From assembly GCA_037179385.1 (NCBI GenBank), contig CM074189.1, positions 19,451,020 to 19,515,019 on the forward strand: a stretch of 64,000 nt of DNA. Direction: 5' to 3'. Positions 25,498 through 36,000 of this stretch are shown one piece after another. The DNA comes from Holothuria scabra. Lineage: Eukaryota; Echinodermata; Holothuroidea; Aspidochirotida; Holothuriidae. The notes under the pieces were generated by a model. It was given only the letters and a program-made list of their open reading frames with translations, ran no database searches and was not told where the DNA came from. The position numbers and the translations under genes are program-made. Each line of letters begins with the position of its first letter. The first letter of the stretch is position 1.

Positions 25498-26640
25498 ATA
25501 TTAAATTTTTTTCAGATTATTTACACTCTTGGACGCTGACGATACAATAGTTCTAGCGGAGAATTTACAGCAAGCCCTGAATGGTGTACATGATTATTGT
25601 AAGACATGAAATATGACTGTTAACCTAAATAAACTCAAAGTAGTTATATTCTCTAGAGGTAAAGTTAGAAAAAGACCAAAGTTTACCCTTGTTAAATCTC
25701 CTGTGGAAATTGTTGATAGTTACTCTTACCTACCTGTAACTACAATAATAAATTTGGCCTAGCTGCTAATAAGCAAGTGGACCAAGCAAGGCGAGCTATG
25801 CATGCTATGTTAAACAAAAGTTCCTGAATTTTTCTTTCCTGTTATATAATTAGTTGTTCCTGGCCTAGTGGCGTGAAATCTAGGGCTTTGAAGACCTAAA
25901 ACAGCTCGAGGCTTTTCATATTAAATTTTGTATGTACATTTTAAAGCTAAATAAGTACACCACGACCTGCATGGTGTATGGCGAACTTGGGCCTAATAAA
26001 GTACCGGTACTCAAAACAATTGAAATAAGGATGACTAATTTTTGGTATCGAATTATTACTAGTAGTGAACATAAGCTGTCGCCTGTGACGTATCGTTTTC
26101 CCAAAAAAACTTTCACCACGATGATATTTACAGTTCCCCTTGGATGGTTGACATAAAAAAAAATATTAAAAATAAGTCTGAAATGTCTTCTCCGTGGAAT
26201 ATACCAGAAAATTTAGATGTAGACCAAATAGCTAGACAGTATGCAAATCTCTTCTCGATAATCCTTGTTAAGGATGCCTGGCTAAAGTAAATAATCATTC
26301 AAATTGTAAAATATATATACAGGATATTCAAACAAAAACAAAACTTATTGCAAACATCGATGTAATAACACCAACATCCCCTGAATCTCTGGTAGATACC
26401 AAAATCTTGATTGACATAAAAAAAAATTGTACTTTGCGTCCCAATAGCCAAATCGGAGATGAATTTCACTATATTTTTGAGTGCCCTTTGTTTTCAAACG
26501 CACGTAACATGTATTTGAAAAAATATTTTAGAACCAGGACAGGTACCAAAAATGGAACTCCTGTTTCAATCTAAAAGTAAAGTAGTCCTAAGAAATCTGA
26601 GTTACTTTGTTCTAGAATTATAGACAAGTTTCGTTAGTTG
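25498..26640 (+). pseudogene. LINE 3' portion, continuous beyond the array
   Basis: Part 2 of the LINE (DADDT box and MVYGELGP segment) reads across 26254 into single-copy DNA. At about 26426-26530 it continues as NCTLRPNSQIGDEFHYIFEC and then PLFSNARNMYLKKYF, the C-terminal Cys/His-type tail found after the RT in many non-LTR elements. Stops and frameshifts show it is dead. It is the only copy with its 3' tail, so the other two lost theirs at the duplication junctions. Confidence 0.8.
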
Positions 26641-27545
26641 CTAAAATTGAATTGCTTATTCACTTTGGAAGAAGGGTGGTTGGTAGTAGCCATTCCGACT
26701 CAGTAACGTTGTGTAGCGTCACACTGAGAGGAGAATCACACTCAATTTCATGTTACTCTATTTATTAATTTTCGATCTGACCTCGATCATCTTCAGGCAT
26801 AGACTACAATATGAATACAGTGTACACAAGGTTATATTACTACACAGTACTACAGCATATCGAAAAGTTTCGATCATAAACCTCCTAAATGCGTTACAGT
26901 GTGCGGGCGCATTTTGCTTTTTTAGGTTTTTCGCTTTATGTAGTATATTGGGGGTTGTGTTTTAAGATCTGGCTAAACTGGATTTGTGATATTCGTACTA
27001 TTGCACATGAATGTTTTTTTTTTTTTTTTTTTTTTTTTTGACTATGGGCACACCCCATACTTTTGTCTTAAATCATTAATTTATGGGATTTGATGTGTAT
27101 GAGCTAAAGACGTTTTTCATCCCAATTTTACATAATTTAGAGGGTTAACACTTCTAGCCACAAATAAATATATTGACACGACTAAGCGCGTTTCTGGGAG
27201 CGGCATGTCACAGGTAACCGGAGGAGAAGAACTGGTTTTATTTGAGTCTATATTTTTGTCGTAAAACGCGTGAAGGAAAGGCATAAAATGGCCCATAAAT
27301 TTGGAGAAATTCCCAACTTATGACGTCACAAAATTTTGAAATCGTCAAAAATCATGTATTTCGAATGAAAATCGACATTTCATAAGTAATTCCTCTCACC
27401 TTGACATATCATTCTTAAACATGGTCGATTTAGCTTGGGCTACCTTAATTCAAGTAGAACATTTAAAAAATTTTGATATAGAATGAGCAAATGATCGTTT
27501 TTCAAGTTGTACAAAACTTTTAGATATGAAGAAGAGAAACAAACA
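26641..27545. other. Intergenic, no recognised gene
   Basis: AT-rich sequence with a 26-T run (27014-27039). A short ORF at 26750-26965 has no family resemblance. Nothing else is supportable. Confidence 0.5.
27014..27039. repeat. Poly(T) tract
   Basis: Uninterrupted 26-nt T run, possibly the tail of a minus-strand retroposon. It lies about 0.5 kb downstream, in minus-strand sense, of the GIY-YIG remnant at 27546-28130, so it could belong to that element. Confidence 0.7.
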
Positions 27546-28130
27546 TACATGCTAGTCAAGGATGACTAAACAGGCCGACAGTCAGTGAGGGCAAGCAATG
27601 TGGAGAATGGACCACTGGAACTAGGTAACGGTACTCGAGTAGTCCTACTCTTAAGAAATATACACTCTTCCTTTCGATTTAGCCTGCTTACTAGGGGCGA
27701 ATTCATTAACTTGCAAACAGCCTCATGAACTTGCCTACGCATAGGGTCGCCGATATGAGTAGTAAGCACGCTAACCGTGTATTGAAATTCAGCCCACTGT
27801 GGCATTCAGTTTTATGGTGAAAGAACCGTCACTACCTGCTTGTCATTCATACTCGTAAAATGCTCGTCAAACCTTTCTCCTAGACTTCGTGAAGTTTTTC
27901 CTATATATTTAAACTCTCTTTCATAATCTTTACACTCAATGCAGTAAACCACGTACCTCCATTTTCTTACAAAGCGTCGTCTTTATTTTGCACGAATTGT
28001 AAACGGTAGAATCTAAAAACACATCTCTGTCAAATGGATTGGATTTAAAGAGTAAATCTTTCTTTGGGCAATCATACATTACTTGTATGCCCCGGCCTAA
28101 TTGGCTCCTCATTGTATGGCTTTGATATTG
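27546..28130 (-). pseudogene. Penelope-like element GIY-YIG endonuclease remnant
   Basis: Read on the minus strand, a Cys-containing segment (YNSCKIKTTLCKK) leads, after a one-base frame change, into YVVYCIECKDYEREFKYIGK and then TSRSLGERFDEHF (about 27955 down to 27850). This is the GIY-YIG pattern with VVY in place of GIY. A second frame change leads into FQYTVSVLTTHIGDPMRRQV, HEAVCKL and LNRKEE (27566-27805), matching the R/H/E/N downstream part of Penelope-type endonucleases. No RT is recognisable upstream, and at least two frameshifts show the copy is dead. A non-retroelement GIY-YIG gene is possible but less likely. Confidence 0.75.
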
Positions 28131-28780
28131 CCGCCCTTGTGACCAGGGCCGTATACGCTGGGATCATCATTATAGTCGAGTGTAATTTTCTACACACTTT
28201 GGTAATCCTGACTACAGTCCCTGCAATTGCACATTAGCTTCATTCTTCCTGAAATTGACAAAAATGCCAGTGCAGCGCAACTAGAACCTCGATCCACCGC
28301 GACACTCAGACTACCTATACCATTTGCCACATCCTTGACGATGTTGTCACAAGAAATTATTTATGAACGACAATCGTGAGTACGCCCTCTTTTGAGACTA
28401 CGTACATTGTATAGCCGGGCAATAGTACAAGCGATTCGGGCGACACGGGCAACATTTAGTATAACCGCTGTAAACTCTATGCTATACTGTGCAAAATATG
28501 GACCGAACTGGACCGGTAGTCCGGTACGACGCGACGGTGAATATTATACATCGTTGCGATACTAACGTTGTGAATGGGCAGCACCACTTTTTATTGAAAC
28601 GAAGTCAAATATGGCATGATAGGTGCTTTCTACTTGGGAAATGTGAGTCTAGTCACTTAGTACTTATAGTGGCACTGCCCACCGAGTCGCACCTTCAAGC
28701 GAAAAGTGAAAGGCGTAACTAAACGCCTAACTGTAGGCTAAGTGTAAGACCGAATCGTAGCTAGGCAAGCCTAAATGTGT
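28131..28780. promoter_or_regulatory. CpG-richer stretch, possible Dixin promoter region
   Basis: CpG dinucleotides are visibly denser here than in the flanks (for example around 28290 and 28435-28535). It lies 1.0-1.7 kb before the first identified Dixin exon. No TATA box or initiator could be assigned with confidence, so the promoter call rests on position and composition only. A 77-codon ORF at 28489-28722 resembles nothing known. Confidence 0.25.
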
Positions 28781-29795
28781 TAGGCTAGGGCAAACTGTTA
28801 CTATATAGTTACATGTGCATGTAATTTGTTAGCCTAATTAACATTAGGCTAATGTTAGGCCTCACACTATTGTAACTTTACTTAGTTATGGTTACCCGCT
28901 AGGCCAATACCTAGCTGTTAACCGCAGTGTTGTGTCTGGCGTCGGTAGCCGGTTTTCCCATCGTTAACAGATTTGAAAGCAGTTCAAACTTTCAAATGGG
29001 AGAACCTGATTCGTACAGGGCAATTCCCATATGTATGTATCCCAATCCCTAACCATTGAGCCTGAATATTACTATTTATACATAGCCTAGGCCTAACCCT
29101 AAACCTGTTTACTCTGCGTACATAACCTTAACATCATTACTTTGCATATGTAAACCTAACACTATAGGTCAAAACTCAATATGTAAACCCAAATAGAGCC
29201 AAGGATTATTCCGTTCCTCATCCAGTTCTTCATTGTGACCAATGGGCCTGGTAACAATTAGCCTAGCCCTCGAACAGGGCAGTGTATTCGTTACATAGCC
29301 TAGGGTCATTCCTCGCACAACACAGCCCATGCGCGGATACACTTCACAACTGTAGTCTTTAGCCAGGACGCCAGCGGAACGTCAGGACACCAGCGGACGA
29401 GACCCATCGACAAACGCCTAGGGGTTCTCACCCAGCCAGCTATTTAGGGCTCTTTTGCAATTTTTTAATTTCACTTGCACATTGCTTTGTGATTTTGTCT
29501 CTGTATATCAATTTATCTCCAGTTGCAGTTTTTTGTTTTGACTGTGTAACCCTTGTTGGCTTTTTTTTAACTGTTACTGTATGCTCTGTGATGGCCCTCT
29601 TGGTCTTTTGGAGTTTTTGACTGTTCAGACTGGAGCCCAGTCTTAACACTTTGTCCCATTGATTTATCATTATTCTACTGCATGCATGTTGAAGTTTTTA
29701 AGTGTACAATAAGCATGATTGTAAGTCTATCTGACTTAAAAATTAATCACTGTATCATGTGGTAAAATACTATCTTCTCTTTTATGTTTTTGCAG
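28781..29795. other. 5' region or noncoding first intron, TTAGGC/CCTAA-rich
   Basis: Many scattered, non-tandem copies of TTAGGC, GCCTAA and TAGGCCTAACCC-like words occur between 28725 and 29110. A 19-bp imperfect direct repeat (CAGGACGCCAGCGGAACGT, then CAGGACACCAGCGGACGAG) lies at about 29364-29401. There is no coding evidence. An upstream noncoding Dixin exon may lie here but cannot be located by eye. Confidence 0.4.
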
Positions 29796-30000
29796 GATAC
29801 CTTATTAATGAAGACAGACAACATGTACAGAGAATTACAGCCATTTTTATTTTTCATATAAAGAGAAAGAACTATGAAAAGTCAGCATGCTCTGGTCAAA
29901 GGACATTCATATTACAGACTCCTTGTTCAACAAATCTTTTTGGAGTCTGATCACTTTTTGAACTTTGTGCCATTCAAACTGACAAGGATTTTATTTGGAA
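29796..30000 (+). other. Probable 5' UTR part of Dixin exon 1
   Basis: A strong pyrimidine tract and TTTTTGCAG acceptor end at 29795. The exon would then run to the donor at 30076. The Dixin frame has an in-frame TGA at 29980-29982, seven codons before the ATG at 30001, which supports that ATG as the start for this isoform. Confidence 0.5.
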
Positions 30001-30075
30001 ATGTCTAACAGAACTTCTCCTGTTCAGCATAGCAAAGGAAAAGGAGGATCCTCCCACTCTTGGGAAGAATGGACG
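30001..30075 (+). CDS. DIXDC1: Dixin coding exon 1 (N-terminus)
   Basis: 25 codons, [16 protein letters not shown]...EEWT, basic and Ser-rich, ending at donor ACG|GTGAG in phase 0. The next exon begins at the conserved QQLQAY, where vertebrate Dixin also switches from variable to conserved sequence. The ATG is chosen because an in-frame stop lies 21 nt upstream. Confidence 0.75.
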
Positions 30076-33000
30076 GTGAGTTTTGTTAAAATTAATACAT
30101 AAGTCAGGATTTCAGTTACTGTAGCACATCAAAAAGTCTTCACCAGGTTGTGCATATATAAGTAGGGTTGTCGCACTAAAAATACGACTACATGAAAAAT
30201 ATCAAACTTCAAGAATTTAACTGATTCACATTGTTAAATACCCTTTTCTTAGCAACCATGCCAAATTTTATCAAAATCCGACCAGTACTTTTCAAAATAT
30301 AGCCGATTTTATGTCTCCATAATCCTTACTATTTCTCCAAATCGCCGTATGCTTCAGTGTTACGATCTGCCTGCAAAAGTTGGTCAAAAACAACATCATA
30401 ACTGCTCACTCAGACGCTTTGATTATTCATGACTGTGTTACATACACCAGATGTGCCAGCGTGAATATGCAACGTTACTGGGCAAGACACTCAGTGATCA
30501 CGCGTCCGTGTCACGATAGCTTGCATTCTGTGTACGTAACATGCATTAACAAGTCGCACATAGCCTGCTTAAACACAGTCTATGCTATAGCAATCCATAC
30601 AGGTGCTTACGCACATGTACACAAGTACGTAATTTACTAACCGTACTTCGGTATTGCACGTACAGGTATATACAATGCAGTACTGTATGTAAGCATATTG
30701 GCGGGAAATCCCTTGTTGCTAAGCTGAAGAATGGGTTCATACATAAACATATCAATGTCGGCTCAGTACAAAAGATGTAGGCGGGGATCAATGGGCTGTT
30801 TCATTTAAATCGAGCGTGCATCGGGGCTGAGCAAAAAATCATTTTTTTTCTTCAGAAATGGAAAGATCATAAAAAACGCTACAAAATGATACCTGGAAGC
30901 AGTTGCGGATTTTTCTGGAACCCTTTGTAATCATGTCACCAATGTTTTAAGCCCCAAAATGGTAAAGAAATATTATTTTTGGCGATCGCTTCCCTCCTTT
31001 ATAATGTAGAGTTCCTTTTCTTCTTTCTAATGATATATGGGTTGTAGGGGTCAAAGGTTCAGCCCCAATGCACGATTAAGTCAAAGATGGCTATGTGTGG
31101 CATTTTACGTGTGACCAAAACATACTTTTGACTGTCACTGTTGCAATGATGCTTCAAAGGGATCGTTAGAAACTGTAACATATTTTTTCTTCTTTTTGTT
31201 TTAAAGCTTATTTGGTGAAATATTATATAGTGTACTAATTTTACAGTGTAGGCAAAATTTCGACAATTTTGAGTGTCGTAAATTCAGTTCTTAAACACAC
31301 TGTTTTAGCGACTTCGTGTTTGGGTGTGAGTAGTTCCGCGAGAATTTTGGAGAAAAATTCTGTGTGCGTGCGACAACCCTAATATAAGGACAGTGGGAGG
31401 TTTGCCTTCTTGTTGTATCTGAGTTCACATGAGGTTTTTTACTGTCATCCTAAATTCTGCTCCCAGTACTGTCATTTAAAGTAATGTCCTCACCTGACTG
31501 ACATGAATGTATTAGGTTGTTTTTTGCTACACCCCAAAGGCTGGAAGGAGTGGAGCTTTGTTGGGGCTTGAGTAGGGCTCAATTGTGCATCTTAAAATAA
31601 TGGATCTTATCATTTTATTAGTTAGAATCAATCTTGTTATGCCCTCATAAATGACGATGGAACCTTCGGCAATTGTGCTTGGTGCTCAGCATAAGAAATG
31701 GAGTACTGACCCAAAACTAGAAAAAGCTGTGAACAGCTTAACTTTAACCATTTGGTTAGAAACTGGACTGAAAGCTACATTTAAAAGTGAGTTACTTTCA
31801 TGAATGAAGTTCAGGGCATTAAATGCAGTATTTATTCCACATGACTTACCCCCACTTTTATGTTACTTTTTATCATTTTTTATAGCAACAACTTCAAGCC
31901 TATGTAGCCTGGGTGAACTCACAGCTGAAGAAAAAGCCAGGATGTCGAATGGTGGAAGACCTGCGCAGAGATATGCAGGATGGCGTGGCACTAGTGCATT
32001 TAGTGGAAATTGTTTGTATGTTGGCATCTGTTAGTTTGCTCATAGTGATGCACAAACAGATATATTATTGATTTTGTTAAATTTGATGCAAAGACTGCTG
32101 GCAGCTTGTGTGTGATATCTTGAACCAGGTGATAATATATGTGCCCAGTTGGGAAGGAGTGGTCTGCTAGGGTGCATTAAAGCAGGATCTTATAAAACCC
32201 CATAAAAAGGGTGCCAGAAATGTTGGTTGGTTGGGCCTGGGTGCAACCTGAACAGCATTTGCAGCATGCAGTTATGATAAAAAAAGATGGTTTTTGCCCC
32301 TATGGTTCCTGCTCTTGAAGAAAAATTAATTTGTCATCTCCTACTTTAATGTCATCACTGTACATATGAACTAGGGCTGCAACCATTGAGTGATTGATCA
32401 CTACACATTAGCACATCAATAAAACAGTAAAATTCTACTTGCCACAAAACCTGCAGCTTGAACTGTTTTGTTCTAATATGATGAGTACAAAGCTGCAGAG
32501 ATTGTGATGTATGTAATGTGCAGATATCTACTAGAGTTTACTGAAATGTAGCAATGCCTACTGTATAGTACCTAGTGAGCATGTAGATATTGTACAGTGG
32601 GTGGTGCTGGGTGGTGATTCCATATTCTCACCCAGCACTCCAGACAAACAAATCTCACCCCACCCACCACAAATCTACCTAATTAGGCTTACAACTAGTC
32701 CCACATTCACTCTCTAAAGAAAAATGAGATACAAAATGAAAAGTTAATGGCTGAAAATTGGGTAGATGCCATGGGGAGAGGTGCTTTTCCCAGATCAGAC
32801 AATTACCCAGCACTCAAATTTGGCTAACTACATCTCTGCTAGTGAGAACTCACAGTTCAGGAAGATCTGATTGGTTTGATGCAGTTATTACCCCAATGAC
32901 CACATGCCTTTGAACTGAATATTTTTATTCCTACAGTAGCCCAGTACATAATATTTATATATAAGTAGTAATGTACACATAGACACGCCCAAAGTCACAA

Positions 33001-36000
33001 TGTTGTGACTGCTTGTCTGTGTTTTGTTTTGGCATTCAAAGGAAACAACGCTAAAAGTACAATAAAGTCAGTTTGATGTCTTGTGTAAGTCTGTAATTGT
33101 ATTCAGTCACTGTACCCAAGGTTATGCATGTTTTCTGTAGAAAAGTTGCCAGATTTTGGTGCATGCATTTAATCATTCCATGTACTGCTATTTTTTCAGT
33201 TCTTTTCTCCATTTGGTTGGAGTTATGACAGGTTTTTTTCATGTAAACTATGCATGTTACAGCAGTAATTTGTTTAGGAATGTACCCTGTGGCATTGTGA
33301 TTTAGGCAAAAATTAAGCTTGATGATGACTCTGTATCCGCATATGCTCAACAAAGGTATAAGCTTTGGACATGCTGAATTTGTGTAGGACTCATACATGT
33401 ATACGTGTGCGTACTCACACACTGCAGACTTCCGCCCTCTTCTCCAAACATTCAAATACGTTGCCTTTGTTACCCATTTCTTTTTAACTGTGGTAAAGTA
33501 AACATTGCATTCAAGGAAATTTTAAAACCTTTTGTCTTTTTTGTTCTCTTAGCTGGAGAACCCCTTGCTCGTGTTGACTACAACCCTCAGACAAGCACAG
33601 CAATGAGAGAAAATGTGGAAAGGGTCTTGCAGTTCATGACATCTAAGAGGATACGGATGCATCACACATCAGCTAAAGGTAAGATGCTGACATTACCAGA
33701 GCTGCTAACTGTTCTGATTCAGGATGAACGGTTGTGCTTTTTCGTACCAAAACTTGTTGTTCTGTGCTTCCCATCTGTGTTCTGATTTTCGGAAAAACTT
33801 GAAAGATGACCATATACTGTACCTACTATGTTTTAATTTTTTTTTTTTTTTTTTATATATAGTTTTTTTTTTTTTCCGGGACTTTTGAAAAAAAAATGAT
33901 GGTTATGTAAATGTGTGCTTAAAAATTACAGAATCTGACAGTTTGGTAGGCATTGTAAATTTTGGCATGGATCTAGTAAGGTTAGTTAATTAGATGAAGT
34001 TTTACCGTCCAGTTCCCAAGCAATTGGTTCAAGTCAAGCCTGCCACAGCCTTTTTTCCAGTTGTGGCTCACTGGCTTGTTTTCTGTACTCCATTGCTTAT
34101 GCAGAGCAACACGCACAACGGCAGTAGGTTCCTTTTTATCTAGAGTCTTTGGTATGACTCAACCTAGGAAGTGAATCCAGGCCTTCGACATATGGGGGAT
34201 GCTCTACCATTGGACCAAACATGCCATTTCGGCATGGAATTATTCAATTAGGTCTTAAAAAGGTCTTTTGGGGTGCATGGAATTGTGGAGTGCAATTGTG
34301 AATACACTGACTGAGCTCAGCACATAGTAAACTATGTTCCCTTGTTTTAGTGCAGTATGGCCATACATCAATAAACATATTGTTAATGTCCAGGCTAAGC
34401 TGTGCTGTTGTACTGTTCCATTAAACATTGATACATTTTCCTAAGTACCCACAGGTATGCAAGGAATCACACTCCTCACAGTTGTTTGATGCAAGTGATA
34501 GTGTGTGATCACACTGTCACTCCTCAAAATTCATGGCCTACAGTATCTTATTTGTAAACAACTTTACTTTTGTCAAGTGCATTTGTTGCCATCGCATGGA
34601 CTTAACTGCTGTAAACCTGTTTTAGTAAGCTTCAAAATTGCGTCTTGACTGGAATTGTTTCTATTGTAGTGAACTCCTTTTATGCATTTAATACCAGCAA
34701 TCTTGATAAGCATCTCCAATTGAAGTTAAGATGGAATTATGGAAATACTGAAATGAGGGTATAGCCTTGCATTGTAATTTAACTGTATTGTAGATGTACT
34801 ACAGTGTAGGGCTGTAGAAGAATTATTGTTGTTCTGCAATTTACGTAGACTGCACTTCGTAATGGCCCTGACTTAGCTAATATTTGTCCGTCATATGATA
34901 CATACATTAAATTTAAGATGACATGATTTTCATTGCACAGTAGCTTTTACTTTTATATTGTGAGATTATGTTAATTGCGGAAGTGGAGCACATCTATTCA
35001 CTATTTGGAAAAATTGACCAACTGCATGGTCAAGTGGTTAGAACATGCAACTTTCAGCCAGGTCATTCTGAGTTCTTGAAAATGGAGCCCACTGCTATAT
35101 TGCATTGGGTTTAACATAAGCAGTGAGGCACAACTGGAAAAAAAAAAAAACGAGCCAGCCCAACTTAAACCAGTTGGTGTGGAAATGACTTCAGCCAAAA
35201 AATTATGGAGTTTTTATGATGAAGAGTTTCATGTTGTAATTTATGTATTGTCCTGTACATACTGTAGCATACTACCACTTTTACTTAGTTTCAGCTTCCT
35301 ATTGACTTAAATTTCATTTAGTCTGGTTGTTGTCTAGTTTGTCACTTTGAGCAATATTTTCTATTTTACTGCAGTTGTACTGTACTTTGCCTTTCATGAC
35401 AACATGTAATTCAATTATGATTTTAGTGACTCCACTTTAGTCCTTTTCCCCCTTGTCTGACTCCAAAGAGACATTTGTATTACAAATGCAATTTATTGTC
35501 CCAATTAAATAACCATTATTCTGTGTTACTCTCTACTCACAGACATTGTTGATGGTAACTTGAAGGCCATCATGAGACTGATCCTTTCTCTTGCTGCTCA
35601 TTACAAACCAAGTTCCGTCAAACAAGCGCCCTCCACTCCAACCAGTGGCGCAACTACTCCAAACATTTCTGGGACACCAGCAAGTACTAAGAGTAGTCAG
35701 AGGCCCCAGCCATCATTTGCAGCAATGGCTGCCAATGCTGCGGCTGCTATACACGATGCCAGGAAGGAGGCTGCTGGAGCAGGGTCACCGATACATAGAT
35801 ACAGAGACCATAGGTAGGTCACCTTTTCTAACTTTGCATTATGTTTAATGTTAAAATGTGTTTAATGTTTATACTCTTGCAGCTGTATTTTGTGTTTACT
35901 GTAACCTATGTGAAATAAAATTAATTCCCAGAATGTAGAACTAATGTGAAACCAGAGTGAATTAATGTAATTCTATGATAATATTAGTAGAACATGGTAA

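Larger units (their letters stand above)
18287..26254. repeat. Tandem 7.9 kb unit, copy 3 of 3
   Basis: Third head-to-tail copy. Its right end is the only one where sequence continues into the rest of the LINE 3' region rather than back to the unit start, so this is the ancestral right border of the duplicated segment. The junction shares at most a single T with the unit start. Confidence 0.97.

Noticed and set aside
2401..26254. CRISPR array or bacterial tandem repeat
   Set aside because: The repeat unit is 7.9 kb, contains LINE and hAT remnants, and the window has spliced genes. This is animal DNA.
28725..29110. Telomere or interstitial telomeric repeat
   Set aside because: The TTAGGC/CCTAA words are scattered and irregular, not a tandem TTAGGG array.
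33405..33785. 126-aa ORF as an independent gene
   Set aside because: It is Dixin exon 3 (33553-33678) with open intron sequence on both sides.
33979..34226. Possible genuine tRNA gene (A and B boxes present)
   Set aside because: The boxes sit at the head of a dispersed SINE with a shared body. No cloverleaf with intact acceptor stem could be drawn.
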